From NCBI GenBank assembly GCA_012845835.1, contig JABAKD010000019.1:977501-1041500 (forward strand): a stretch of DNA of 64,000 bases, read 5' to 3'. A model generated the notes under the pieces. It was not told where the DNA came from. It did not search any database and worked only from the letters and a program-made list of their open reading frames with translations. Shown in pieces: positions 49,012-61,379 of the stretch. A program made the position numbers and the translations under genes. Positions within the stretch are counted from its first letter, which is position 1, and every line of letters begins with the position of its first letter. The stretch is from Undaria pinnatifida. Lineage: Eukaryota > Sar > Phaeophyceae > Laminariales > Alariaceae.

Positions 49012-49212
49012 GTTGGTGTTAATGGGTCGTACTGGTGATAATGCTGATACTCGTGCTGGTGCTCGTGCTGATGCTGATGCTGATGCTCAAGCACGCAATG
49101 GTGCGCATGCTCATTTATGCTGTGATGCTCATGTTGATGATCCTCCTGCTGCTGCTGATGCTCGTGGTGCTATTGCTCATGCTACTGCTGACGACGCCCA
49201 TGCTGATTGATG
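49012..49212 (+). repeat. GCTGATGCT/GTGCTGATGC tract
   Basis: Imperfect trinucleotide-like repeat of GATGCT, TGCTCG and GCTGATG. No supported coding frame. Confidence 0.75.
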
Positions 49213-51921
49213 CTGGGGTGCTACATGAAAAGAAAGAACTAGCGACCCGGGTAAACTAGAACGGTAGACACGGTAGAATGAATACAGTACTGCCATATCA
49301 CTTTTTGTCCTTGTCCGGAAAACGTAAGGATACTACTCTGAGTATCACAAGAACCTTCCGTAGAATTTTCCCATGGGGGGAGTGTGTTTTTATTTTCTTT
49401 ATTTTTATGGTGGGGATGGGAAAGAGCGGGGACCTTCCTCATGCACGCGACACGATGACCCGAACTCTAGCGCGTGCGGGCATTAGACATACAAGCTGCC
49501 CAATCGTTGGCGTCGGGATTCTGTTTTTGGCGAACCGCTACTTGTTGCTTGCTGCATTGTCTGTTATAGGACGTGGGCTTCAACACTCCGTGCGGCGTTT
49601 GGTATGGTGGTTTCGTTAGTGCCATACGTGTGTCGTAGCGTCGCGAGTTTGATGGTACAGTATCTCCCGTGGTGCGGTGTGTTTTATTTTTTCCTGAGAA
49701 GTAAATTTCTCGTGCTTGGTTTCGTCGTGTGGCTGGGTTGCTGGGGACCGCCCACGGTTTTTTCATCAGCGCATACCGTATATCAAACCGCACCACTCTA
49801 AGCTGAAACGTAAGGACCGTTTGAGATTCAAATCAATACCCCATCGGTTCTTATATTTACGTCCAATATACCCAAAGTATTAATACTCTACCTTTATCGG
49901 GTGAAATGTTACTACCAAAAAATGAATTTGTAGGACTGCTCGATCTTATCAATAGCCCCCAACGGCCCGTGTAGGGTCCGTGTATTCCCGTCCGTAACGA
50001 AGTACCATACCGTACCATACCGTACCATACCGTGCACGGTCCCGTACATGGTAAGACCCGTACCGCACTACGAGTACTGTGCCCCGATTGGTACTTTCAA
50101 AGGCCAATACTACGGCGCTTTCGTGTTGTGAGCCATACTCCCTTTGATGGCGGGTAAACCGTGTCAGGAGCGGCGTACAGTAGTCAGTAGTCAGTAGTGT
50201 CGATCGGTATTGTATTGTAGAGTCAGCAAGGGTAGTCTAACTATAAAACAACAGCAGAAAAATGCAGGTGTACTTTGTTTATTGTTTGGCCTAGTTTCCG
50301 GCTTAAGTTTTCGTCCCGTATTATGGCTGTCTATAATATTGGGCTTTAACAAACTTGCTTATACTCCGGCATGTGTTGTTAACTCCGGCATGCATGTGTT
50401 GTTAACGCATTTAATGCTGGGAACCCTTTTTGGCGCCAAAATTACTTGAAGTTTGTACAGGGAGGGATTTGACCCCAAGCATGTCCTGGACAGCGGCAGT
50501 CACTAGCTGGTAGCTGGTCGAAAAAAGACGCCGAGAATGCCAAGGGAAAACCTATTCCACAGTAGAAAACCTAGTGGTTTGGTGACAGTCCCGGGCACAT
50601 TTTTCCCCGCTAGAACAGTGCCCAAGATGTTCGGCGCAAACCACTTGGAATTGGTATGGAATGTTTTCCCTCTGTTTTAAACGAGTCAAGGCAAACTTGC
50701 TGTCTGGTAAAAGGGTGAGAGTGCTGCCTTCCTTCCTCACACGTTTAGTGGTTGCGCCGCTAAGCTCACGGCCATCTTGGGTGCGGTGATCATCAAGCAC
50801 AAGCACGGGCACCATTATTTTTTTGGGGGGCGCCATCTATGAACAGTGGTGTAGAATCGATATCCCGTTTCAGTAGTGGTCCCTTTAATGCCGGTATGTG
50901 CTATCAACAGGACTATAGGAGGAAACACTGGCATCTCAACGGCAACCGGCACTACTCCAGACGCTCCCGGTACTGGTTGTTCCCATCTGTGCCAAACGAC
51001 AAGACAGGCACAATCACCGGGCACCCGGCACTATAGAGGAACCACTACCTCGTACTACTGTAGTTTGTTTTACGAGTCCGCGACGACTATTATTAATAGT
51101 GTGGTTTAGCTGCGGCTTGGACGTTTCGCCACAGCTTGCCGATGGTTACTCGTGTGTTGGCGCTGGCGAATAATGGCAAAAAGAGGTTGAAGAGACCGTG
51201 ATTGCTCGTATAATAGTGCTGGCGTACAGGAGCAGGAAGAGGTTGGGGATAGCTCACACCCGCAGCCTGCCGTGATTTCTCCTACATTATCAGTGTTGGC
51301 GTATGAGATCAGCAGGAGGCTTGAGTATATATTTTTTTATACGCAAACAGCGCAGTACATATTTGCAGTTTTCAAACACCAGCAGCGTAATTTATATTTA
51401 TACGAGGCACACTCAGTGCAGTTTTTTGGAGCGCCAGCAACATCGCGTAGTCTTAGCATAGTACTGAAGTATGTGCAGTTTTTCGGAGCGTGTGTTGTGC
51501 CTGGTTTAGCTCCGTTTGAGTGGTGTGTGCTGCTTTTATTTTTGGTGTTGCTCGTCGATCCGAACTCTTGAGTTCGATTTCGTCGGGTGGACGCATCCGA
51601 GGCGCCGCGCGGTGTGTGCTTTGTTTTTTGTTTGTGTGTGTGGTAAAGTAATTGACAGCACACTTCATCTGAAAAGCGACGGTGCATATTTTCATGTGCT
51701 TTCGCCAGTCTACGCGGGGGTTCCCGAACGCCCTCGTTGCCTGTCTACTTAACATCAACTCTAAACATCACCCCTCTGTTTTACAAGAAAAACGTTATCG
51801 CTTTTATTTTCCGGCTTAACTCGTACGGTAGCAGTAGTAGGTGTTGCCCTCATCGACGCTTTCGACTACAAGCCGTAGTGATAGGTGTCTTTTCATTTAG
51901 TTCGCGTGTAGTTTTTTTTTT
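49213..51921. other. no recognisable gene
   Basis: Contains a GTACCATACC triple repeat (50003-50032), a family E copy (50415-50480) and scattered GTGCCGG/CCGGCA words around 50890-51040. Open frames up to 113 codons lack motifs and exon-like borders. Confidence 0.5.
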
Positions 51922-52091
51922 TTCTTTATCCTCCGGCGGATGGGGAAAAATAAAGCTTTAGCTCACCACACTTCCACGTATTTTTATACGCGTCGTGTGT
52001 CGATTTAACTCAGTTGCTTTCGCAGCCCAACGCTAGCTGGCGCACCCTTCGGGTCCCATTGTAGGTATAGCGTAAGCTGTCCCTATCAGTG
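51922..52091 (+). repeat. dispersed repeat R, empty reference copy
   Basis: Uninterrupted copy used to define the two nested insertions at 18.5 kb and 38.0 kb: TTATCCTCCGGCGGATGGGG, AAAAATAAAGCTTTAGCTCA, GTGTCGATTTAACTCAGTTG, TAAGCTGTCCCTATC. A family G copy follows at 52270-52500. Confidence 0.75.
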
Positions 52092-52520
52092 GTCTTCGTA
52101 AAGTCGCGTGTAGGGTTTAGCGTCCCCGCTGGCTGCTCGTCGACTTGCATCGAGAATCCCGATGCTTTGATTTGTGAGATCAAAATAAAGCACAAGGCGC
52201 CCGCTAGACAGGAACGAAACGCCAATTTGGCGTCTTATTTGGCTTCTTCACTTGAGATCGTTCCTAACGAACGCACAAAAATCACGATTCATGACAAAAT
52301 TATCACGACTGTTACTGACATTTTTTGCAATACGTATTGTGAAAAAATTGTCATTTGAAATGTCACGTTATTTAAAAGCGACACCTTTTTTTTTCTACAG
52401 GATACTCATCTTTTATGGGGGGAAAACAAACCAACTGTTCGCAAGTCAGTCAGGATTCCTAATGAATAATGTCTTGTCACGATTGTCATGCTTCGTGGAG
52501 GAAAAAAAATACTTCAGTAG

Positions 52521-52770
52521 TATATTATAAAAATAAAAATACACTCCAGCTGTGAGATCGAAGATTTTGTCGAAACTCATCTCTGCAAGCTGTGTGTGAT
52601 ACTCCGATCGCGCGCATTACGGGTTGTGTGTCCTCATTAAAGATATAGGTCGGCGACTCCCCTTGCAACTACAGTGCAGCTATCGGGGTCAACAGGGTGA
52701 TGTTAGGCAGTCTGTGCGCGGAAACTATAAAACCCGTTTTTGAGGGGGATAAAATCTGACAGCTGTAGAA
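52521..52770 (+). repeat. SINE-like family A, full-body copy
   Basis: Very close to the 9075-9300 body (CACTCCAGCTGTGAGATCGA, TGATACTCCGATCGCGCGCA, GGTCGGCGACTCCCCTT, AATCTGACAGCTGT). The tRNA-like head is absent; the body is preceded by TATTATAAAAATAAAA. Confidence 0.75.
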
Positions 52771-52839
52771 GGAAATGCATCAGCTTATCAAGTGAATCGT
52801 GTAAGTCGAATAACCGGTGAGGGAGGGGCGGAGGTTTTA

Positions 52840-54250
52840 CGGACGTGGGGGTCTGGGTTTGATCGAGAGGCGGGAGGGGGGGGGGGGGGGGGGGGGGGGT
52901 AGGACGCGTGGGGCAGCTCAATCTGTGCGTGGAAACTATAAATCCTACCCTGTAAGTCGTGCAACCAGTGAGGAGAGGGCGGAGCGTTCGAGGGGGGGGG
53001 GATCGGGGGGGGGGAGGGTCGGGGGGGGGAAGGGTCGGGGGGGGGGGGGGGTCGGGGGGGGGGAGGGTCGGGGGGGGGGAGGGTCCGGGGGGGGGGGGAG
53101 TCCGGGTGGGTGGGTGGGGGGGGGGGGGGGGGGGCGAAAGGGTTTAAAAAACATCTTTAGGCCCCATAGATGTTGGGGTTTGCTATACGCGTGGTGTTAG
53201 GTCTATCTATCTAGGCGATGGTGCTGGTGGTGGGGCAGGAGGGGGCGTTGGGGTGAATTGCATCAGAGGCATGGATGGCTCTAGAAAGATAATGAGGTGA
53301 TATCAAGTGCGTGGAAATGTTCATTACTCTGGCAGATTTCGATGTTAGGTGGGGCGTTTGAGCAAGAGGGACCGGGGAAAAGAAAAAAAGGAATGGGGGG
53401 GGGAAGGTTTTCAAGAGGTTTAGATCACACATATAACATGAAAATACACTCCAGGTTCGAGATCGAAGATTTGGTCGAAAATCTTCTTTGCAAGCTTGTG
53501 TGTGATACTCCGATCGCGCGTATTACGCATATATGTAGGGGCTTGCTATACGCGTGATGATAGGCGAGCGTGCGGGTGGTGGGGAAGGAGGGGGCGTTAG
53601 GGGGGGGGGTGGGGGGAGGGGATGAATGAAAGCTACGTCATGGATGGCTAGGAAGATAATGACATGATACCAATTGCGTAGAGTGTTTATTACTCTGGCC
53701 GATTTCGGTCGTAGGTGGAGCAAAAGTGCGAAAAAAAAAGGGGGGGGGGGGGGAGGGGGTGATATCAGCTGGCTGGTGGTGTTCACTAGTCTCAGGCAGA
53801 TTTTGATTTTAGGTTGTGGGGCGTTTGAACAAGAGGGATCGGGGGGGAAGGGGGGGGGGCGAGCGGGACACTTCAATATGTGCGCGGAATCTATAAATCC
53901 TTCAAGGGGGACAAATCTGACGGTTGTAGCAAGAAGACATCGCTTTATATCACCTTCCTGGTATTGTTTATTATTATAGAAGATTTGATGTTAGATGGGC
54001 AAAAAGATGATGAGGTGATATCAGCCGGCGGGTAGTATTTACTACTCTCAGGCAGATATTGATTTTTGGTGGGGCGTTTGAACAAGAGGGATCGGGGGGG
54101 GCCGGGGGCGGACGGAGCACTTCAAAATGTGCGCGGAAACTATAAATCCTTGAAGGAGACAAATCTGACGGCTGTAGCAAGAAGACATCCCTTTATACCA
54201 CATGCCGGGTATTGTTTATTATTCTAGAGGATTTGATGTTAGTTGTGGCA
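52840..54250 (+). repeat. second poly-G satellite cluster
   Basis: G runs and GGGGGGGGAGGGTC units at 52870-53140, then units related to 9740-10500 (TGGCAGATTTCGATRTTWGG, GTGGGGCGTTTGAGCAAG, CATGGATGGCT) to 54110, with family A tails (GTGCGCGGAAACTATAAATC) at 52925, 53880 and 54128. Long Gly or Pro frames are artefacts. Confidence 0.8.
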
Positions 54251-54399
54251 TGTAACACCATCTTTAGGCGTGGTACAGAACGTGTTAAAGCTTCATAATT
54301 TGTTGTTGTACATGGACCGCAAGATAGAATATACAACCATGTAGTTACCATTACTTTCTGACATCGCTAATTGTATGAAAGAGATACTACTGTACATAT

Positions 54400-55045
54400 T
54401 GCAGGTTACAACAGGCGAGGTTTGATGTTAGATGTGGTCATGCATCATGCAATGTCACCAATATTGAGCACGGGAGGGAGGAGTGCGAATCGTCAGTGTT
54501 TCGAAAGGAACGCTTGGTGTACCCGCGCTCAATGACGTTACATCGTTAGTCATACTTCGTTTGGCATAGGTTGGGAGGCGATCATGCAGACGGTATGCAC
54601 GAAGTTCCCTACGTAATAGGTTGGTAGTGTGGTCTACCGCAATTTTAACACATCTGCTTGTACTTGCTTTTCACATTATTATTGGCTCAGATGCACGATT
54701 TTACGCCCCTGATTTTCACCGTGCCGATGTGGGGCTCTGAGGTTGCCAACTCTAAGACAGATATACATTTTACAAATACAACAAACGAGGTGATGCGGGC
54801 ATGCAATGTCACCATTATTGAACATAAGGGTGACTTTACTTCGTTAGGTAAATGCTACTGCATTTGGTAGAGGTTGCCAGGCGATCATGCAGACGGCAGG
54901 TAGGCACGAAATACCCTGCGTAATAGGTTGGTAGTGTGGTCTACCTTAGTGTTGACATATTTGTCTGTATTTCCTTTTCACATTATTATATAGTGTACGA
55001 TTATGCGCCCTGTTTTTTCCCCACTGTCGTCGAAGATGTTGTGGT
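54400..55045 (+). repeat. ~305-bp tandem duplication
   Basis: 54400-54720 and 54760-55045 share CATGCAATGTCACCA, GGCGATCATGCAGACGG, GTAATAGGTTGGTAGTGTGG and CACATTATTAT in order. No coding content recognised. Confidence 0.7.
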
Positions 55046-57057
55046 CCTGTAGATGTCGCGTCCATGTCAGGTGCTCTTGTTAGTGGGGCTCATGAAAACA
55101 TGCCCTAGAGTGTAGTAGATGATCGCTGAGTGGTGTTCCTTTCCTTTAAAACAAGCCAGGTAGTATATGTCAACGTAACCGCTTGCTTGAAAACGACAAA
55201 TAAAATTACTCACACACCTGATACATAGGAGACGCGGCCCGAAGATTGTTCAGTATACCGACGGTCAGCAACGGGTTATCGAGCAGTGCACTTGATTTTT
55301 ACTACCGCTCCTCACTCCACCTAAAACACTATGGGCATGCGTTGGACCCAGTTCGCTGATGCCCAAAACCAATTGCAACGGAGGTGATATGGTGGGCGAA
55401 TGCTATAATGGTTTGCGCTGCTGTGATTACCCCGTATCTTGTTCTGTTTGTTCTTGCGTTCTTGATAAATCTGTTATTTGGCAACGAGCAGTTTTGACGC
55501 ATTTTAGGTTTGTGTAAAGACTATATGTACACTATGTGATGTTTCTGACTGGTAGGAACCTCAATTTGGAACCCAGGGTGTATGAGTTCCATCTTCTTAC
55601 TGGTTTTCGTATGTGCACGCATATGTGGTTTTAGTGTGTGGACATCCTTAAGATTTGATAATTTTGTGTCCGCCTGGCTGTTGCTACACGTGAATGTTTT
55701 GGTTGATGTTCTAGACTTCGTTATCGTGTTGTTTCAGAGTGTTTTCGAAAACATATTTTGGTTTACAGTTGTTGGGGGGGGGCTGTTGTGCATATCTGCA
55801 AAACGTATTTGTGTACGCCGAGAAAATTGCTTCGGGGGGCTAAGAACAAAGTTGGGAGGGACGTTTGGGAATTTTAATGTTCCCCCTCGCGGCTTTTGTC
55901 AAGTATGGTTAAATGCATATGTATTCCTGAAGATAATTATGCAACAAACAACCTCGACGACTATGGTATCATAATACACTTATAATACCGTTGCTGTTCA
56001 TAGTTTGACTATGTGTGTTTCAATACTTTGCTAAACGGTGTGGGTTGAATACAAATACTGAGCGAGGCTAGGGTTGAAGCAATGAGAATTTACAAGAAGG
56101 TTTTGTATATATAATTAGTCTGGTTATTGAATACATTGATATGGACGAAGTAGTAGGTGTTTCATCAGTGCGATCGCTGGATCCTGACATGTTTGCGGGT
56201 GACATGTGATGAGCTGTGGGAGGTTTTAACGCGACAGATATGTATTAAATGATTGGAGATAAAGCCGACGACTAGCTCTTGCATTTCGGCGTGATACTGA
56301 CTCAGTAGCGTTTGTTGTTTCTATTGACCTACCATGTTTTGGCATGATTGTCGACGTTGTTCATTTTTTGAAATACTTTGGTCCTAGGTAGCGTGTTCGA
56401 TATGTAATATCATGAATGCATGTTTTGGGTTGTCATAACTGAGAGTCTTCGTTATGCTTTTCATTCCTCAATGGACTTCGTCGTGAGCGAGAGCGGGGGG
56501 GGGCATCCGGTGTTTTGCCTTTTGTCTATCTACTGGTTCCGAATCTCCTAACAATTGACCGGCTATATTATTAATAGCATTTCGTAGCATTTCGTAGCAT
56601 TTCGTAGCATTTCGTAGCATTGCGTAGCATTTGAAGTTTGATAACATCTTTTTCACCTCAGGTGGGGGGGCGGCGGCGGTAAAGTGAGTTTGTGGTGAGG
56701 GTATACAAGGTCGCAGTATTATACCATGCTTCTTATGTGTGTGGGGACATGTGGCATATTTTTGTTTAATCGGTGAGGGGAGGAAAAGAAGGGGGAAAAA
56801 AGGGGGGGTTGTGGGGAAAAAAAAAATGGAAGGGTTTTTTTTTTGGGGGGGGGGAAGCGGGTTCCCCCCCGCCCCCCCCCCTTTTTGTTATGCTTGCCTT
56901 TATCGTTTTAATCTACTTACTTGTTCCGAAACGTCTCATAGTTTAATGACTGTGTCAGCCTTTTTGTAGCATTTCAACTTGTATAATATAAGAAACCACT
57001 GTTCATGGTATACGTCGCGATAGTATATCCGCAAGGGGGGAATAGTAAATATATATA
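55046..57057. other. A/T-richer stretch, no gene called
   Basis: A 130-codon hydrophobic frame at 55582-55974 has no motif, exon border or codon signature I can defend. A GCATTTCGTA decamer array occurs at 56570-56632 and a short (AT)n at 57045-57070. Confidence 0.45.
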
Positions 57058-57312
57058 TATATATATATATTTTGTCCCCCTCAGAAAAGGGTTTTATAGT
57101 TTCCGCGCACAGACTGCCTAACATCACCCTGTTGACCCTGATAGCTACACTGCTGTAGTTGCAAGGGGAGTCGCCGACCTATATCCTTAGTGAGGACACA
57201 CAACACACAACCCGTAATACGCGCGATCGGAGTATCACACAGCTTGCCAGCATGAGTTTCGACAAAATATTCGATCTCACAGCTGGAGTGTATTTTAATT
57301 TTATAATATAAC
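57058..57312 (-). repeat. SINE-like family A, minus copy
   Basis: The reverse complement reproduces the 52521-52770 body end to end, with A/T-rich flanks on both sides. Confidence 0.75.
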
Positions 57313-57399
57313 TCAGGTATATATTTTTTCACAATTATGCCTGACATTTTTTCCAGTTCGTTAGGGTTAGTTAATGACCCTCATTGTTATTATTAACAG

Positions 57400-57540
57400 G
57401 TTTGACGCCGCCATTGAGCAAAGGGTGCTATTGGCTGTGCCGTATAATATGGGACTGGGTGTACCGTATTATCCTGTGCCGTATAATATGGGATTTGCTG
57501 TACCGTATTATCCTGTACCGTATACTATGGGATTTTGTGT
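57400..57540 (+). repeat. ~40-bp CCGTATAATATGGG repeat
   Basis: Three units containing GTACCGTATTATCCTGT(G/A)C and CGTATAATATGGGA. Confidence 0.75.
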
Positions 57541-57839
57541 GGAACCCAACCCCGATCTCATTGTCTTCGGTCAAGCTTATTGCCTACACGAGCCTCTCTG
57601 TTTCTTAGCCGGTACAGCCGAGTTTATTTTCGGGGCATGCGCCGTCTGCCTATCGATCTCCTTAACTGAAGGTTCGAGAGTAGTTTTGAGCAAGCGAATC
57701 GTTTTTATTTTTTTAATTTGTGTATTCGTTATTTACTTCGAAGTATAGCATTGTTGTGCGATTTATCTGCCGATGGCGGGACATGAAGGGACGTAGCTCA
57801 ATTCGGCCTTTTGTGGGCACACGTCGGATGGATGACCGA

Positions 57840-58208
57840 TGATATATCCCCACTTGATGATCTATGTGTTTTCAAGGAAGGTGTGTATGGTCTACGATAG
57901 CTCATGTTTCCTTGATGATCTAGATATTGTGAGAGGGACGATCTGTATGGCCTACCAGGTAGGGATAATCTTGCCGGGTGGCAGCCGCGCGATCTGCATG
58001 ATCTAGCACACGTTTTCTAGATTGGATATGTCCCCTACACTATTCAGATCCTGCAGGACGTATCATAACGGCAGCCATAATAGCTGTGGGATCTCTTGTA
58101 AACGATTTAGATGATTTAGATGATGTAGATGATTCAGATGACTTGGATGATTTAGATGATTTAGATGAGATACAGATGACCCAGGTCGTGATCTGCCCAA
58201 GGTGTGAA
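57840..58208 (+). repeat. GATCT-rich repeat family F (copy 4)
   Basis: Shares GGGTGGCAGCCGCGCGATCT, GCATGATCTAGCACACG and CAGATCCTGCAGGACGTA with 30095-30368, and ends in a GATGATTTAGAT array (58105-58165). Confidence 0.65.
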
Positions 58209-58532
58209 CCAGCTTCTACCGTGATATTGGGTATAGTGTCATTGTATCGACCAGGTAGTCCAAGAGTAGATTAGCATTTTGCCCTCAGACCTTGTGAGGC
58301 ATGAATGAGCTTTCTCAACGTTGACTGCCCATCGATATTCTCCGGATAAAACTAGAATAAAGACAAGAAGAGGAAAAAGGAAAACCACAACCAACCGTTG
58401 AAAGGACAAAGGAAGCCTATGCACGCGTCTCCTATTGTATCTATATATTGGAGGTCCTACGGTGTGCAACATGAGCTCCAGCGTCGATCACTCAAAAGCA
58501 TTTCCAGAAAGAAGGTTATCATTGCGTTTATA

Positions 58533-58676
58533 ATGGCGTCAACAACTAATGGCGGTCACGCCGACCCTCTTGCTCTCAACGATAAAGAGACGATAAACCA
58601 TCTTCGCTGCCATGGCCCGCTCTACAGTTGCACACCACCTCAAACAAATTCCTACAGAAGTAGAACACTCCTCAAC
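58533..58676 (+). CDS. possible first exon of an unidentified gene
   Basis: ATAATGG start context, open for 48 codons (MASTTNGGHADPLALNDKET and onward) to CAAC|GTAAGG. A second coding-looking stretch (ETNSYDTGRISSNTVPFVS, about 59033-59230) follows, but I could not find a clean acceptor for it after the C-runs. No family recognised. Confidence 0.25.
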
Positions 58677-59369
58677 GTAAGGGGTGACTTTCGCGTTAAA
58701 GTGGAATTCCCTCCCTTTTCATCCCCTCTCTCGCTGCACCCCCAATTCCCCCCTCTGCCCATTCCCTTAATACCAACTCCTCCCATCCCTGCCCCCCCTC
58801 CCCTCCCCTTCCAAACGTCACGCCAAAGAACTGATTGGGGCCCCCATCGTAAGTTTCAATATGTCTACCCCCCCCCCCCCGCCCCCCCCCAATTGGAACC
58901 CTCTCCTCTTCTCCCCTCCTCTTGCAAACCGCCCCACACAGTAGTCGCACGAAGAGATTACCGCTAATCCCTTGGTTGAGTCGTTTTACGGTAGCCCCCC
59001 CCCCCCAACTTTTCTTTTAACGAAATCGCCGGTTTTGAAACCAACTCCTATGATACCGGCCGTATCTCCTCAAATACGGTGCCCTTCGTTAGCCCACCCA
59101 CCCCGACGTCATCGTCCGATAGTTTAAATGCGAACAAGAACATGTGTGAAGATATACTTTTCATAGCATCCTTTGTCGTATCGAGCAGCCACGAAACGTT
59201 CGTTAAAGAATATCGCTGGTTTTTTTGGGGGTCTATCGTAGAATCAGTCGGTTACGTCCAATGCTTTCTATGTGCGCTAGACATGAGTACATACAGTAGT
59301 TGTAAAGCACAGGATAGACAGCGTAAAGTCGTGACAGACCAGCTCAACACTCCGTCCACATAAGTAAGT

Positions 59370-60560
59370 GCGAAAGGCACATAGTACAAGATGAAATAGC
59401 CATACAATAGGCAATACAATACCAGTTTTGACACACCAGTCTTCAAGAAGAGCTCCAAACCCTACAATGCATGCACTTGAAACGTGTTTGCCTCTCTATC
59501 AACGGGAAATGTTGCGAACGCGATCAACCGTGTGCAGGATATAACGTTCAGGATAAAATGGCCATGTTGTAGGCAATGACATACCGGTTAAAACTCCAAT
59601 CCACAACCTCAAGACAGCACTCCAAAACCTCCAACGTACCACAGGGTAGTACACGATATACATTGTAGGACAGCAAAATCGTAGGCAACTATGGGCAAAG
59701 ACAGGCTAATTTAAATCTCCAGACCAAGGCTACGGTAGGGGGGGTACCCCCATTTTCACTGGTGTGTTTGAGCCACTCGCACGAGTAGCTCTGTACCCTA
59801 CGGATGAAGATGGTTTAGGAACTTGGTTTGCCGCAGCTTAGATCACCTTTGCTTTGCGGATTGATTCCGTCAATGTAAAACACAAAGGAAACGTAAGATT
59901 GCATAGGAACAAAGGGGTTACTCGTGCGAGTGACCCCTAGCCACTGAAATAAAAGGCCCAAAAGGGGACCCCCCTACCGTAGCCTGGGTCTCCAAGCACA
60001 TGAGTGTGCAAGGTATATAGAGCACAGGATGAAATTGCCATAATATAGACAATATTGTGCCATTTTTACACCACAAAAAATGAAAAGCACCCAAAACCTC
60101 CAACGTACCACAGTGTAGTGCAAGGTATAGCCTACAGTTCTGTATAACATAACCATAGGCAACAGACAGACCAATTTAACACTCTAGACTAAACAAATAA
60201 CTGTGCAAGGTGCAAAGCACGGTGTGCAAAAGGCCGTGACTAGCCAGTGTAGTACTTCCAAACACATCGGTGTGCAAGCTACAAAGCACGGTGTGAAATA
60301 GCCATGTTATAGGCCGCGGCTAACCAATGTGATACTTACAAACGCATGAGTGTGCAAGGTATAAAGTGCATGCTATAGGCAATGGCTGGCCAACTTGTCA
60401 TTCCACTCCACAACTCCAAGCGCTCGAAAAACTGCACAACGTACGACCCAAGACAGCGCCAACATCCCGTGCACAAGCACACTAGTTCAACACTCCCAGA
60501 ATGTGCTGAACCATGGATACACATCGACAGCTCAAAGGTTCACTGCGACCCAATGCACCT
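59370..60560 (-). repeat. diverged tandem repeat array, minus-strand sense
   Basis: Units of roughly 150-300 bp sharing (+ strand) AGGCAAT...CCAGTTTT, CCAAAACCTCCAACGTACCA, CACAGNGTAGTGCAAGGTAT and ATGAGTGTGCAAGGTA. Minus-strand frames of two units are alike (VLYCLLYGYFILYY and ILSILWQFHPVLYI), suggesting a repeated minus-strand segment. A MITE is inserted in one unit. Confidence 0.5.
59721..59991. mobile_element. 271-bp MITE
   Basis: Ends AGACCAAGGCTACGGTAGGG and its inverted partner ...CCCTACCGTAGCCTGGGTCT (one mismatch in the first 20 bp), with a subterminal inverted pair CACTCGCACGAGTA / TTACTCGTGCGAGTG. The interior has no ORF. Flanks read CTCC on the left and CCAAG on the right; a short duplication of CC is possible. 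Confidence 0.7.
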
Positions 60561-60689
60561 GGTGGTATGAACTTAATAAGGGCTCAAAAATGTCTGCATG
60601 AACATATTTTTCAAGCTCAGAACGGCACCCAAGAACCCCAAGATGAAACAGTCCTATTAGACTAGACTACAAGTTGTAATAGTAAAAAT

Positions 60690-61115
60690 GATGCTCAGAA
60701 ACGCCCTAAAAAAATGTCCTCAAATAATTGACAAAACGGTGCTCAAACAGCGCAATCCGAGAACACGTTTTACTCAAAACGGTGCTCAACAGCGCAAAAC
60801 GAAAACTCGTTTTACTCAAAACGGCGCTGAAGAATCACCGAGACAAGAAAGTTTTATTTTCAAAACGGTGCTCAAGATGGCCAGAGAAAACACATTTTTC
60901 TCTCTAACACGGTGCTCGGGGATGTCCACCAAGCAAGAGCATGTTTAATTCAAACAGTGCTCAAAAACACCAAGAAAATCTGTATTGCTACAAAAACGGT
61001 GCTCACCGGAACACAAACAAAAACCTGTGCTTCGAAAATGGTGCCCAAGAACGCCAAGAGGAAAACTATTTAGTCAAGACGGTGCTCAAGATCGCCAAGA
61101 AACAATGCTTCGACT
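60690..61115 (+). repeat. AAAACGGTGCTCAAGA array
   Basis: About 9 units of 40-55 bp containing CAAAACGGTGCTCAAGAACG and CCAAGAAAA. Adjacent to the preceding array; no coding call. Confidence 0.75.
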
Positions 61116-61379
61116 TGAACTAGTAGTAGTGCTGGATCCCCCACAAAAACACCAAAATGGCTACTACCAACGCGATTCACTCGCTTTTTCAGTCACGAAA
61201 TCGACCGTTGCCCTTGAAAAGCCGCATTGAATTCGTTGTCGTTGCTTGTCAGGTACAGTACCTGGTACGCAACATCAACAACCAGAGCCAATGCCAAGCT
61301 CCGAACGATCTATGCCGATTGTTTTACACAGTACCGGTTGGCATTTACAGACAGCGGTGTCACACGATCAACTAGGGGA

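Noticed and set aside
52817-53200. Gly-rich and opposite Pro-rich frames in the poly-G clusters (also 9337-9997, 10415-10715)
   Set aside because: Encoded by G or C runs in satellite units.
55582-55974. 130-residue hydrophobic membrane protein
   Set aside because: No family motif or splice context, A/T-rich surroundings give hydrophobic frames by chance.
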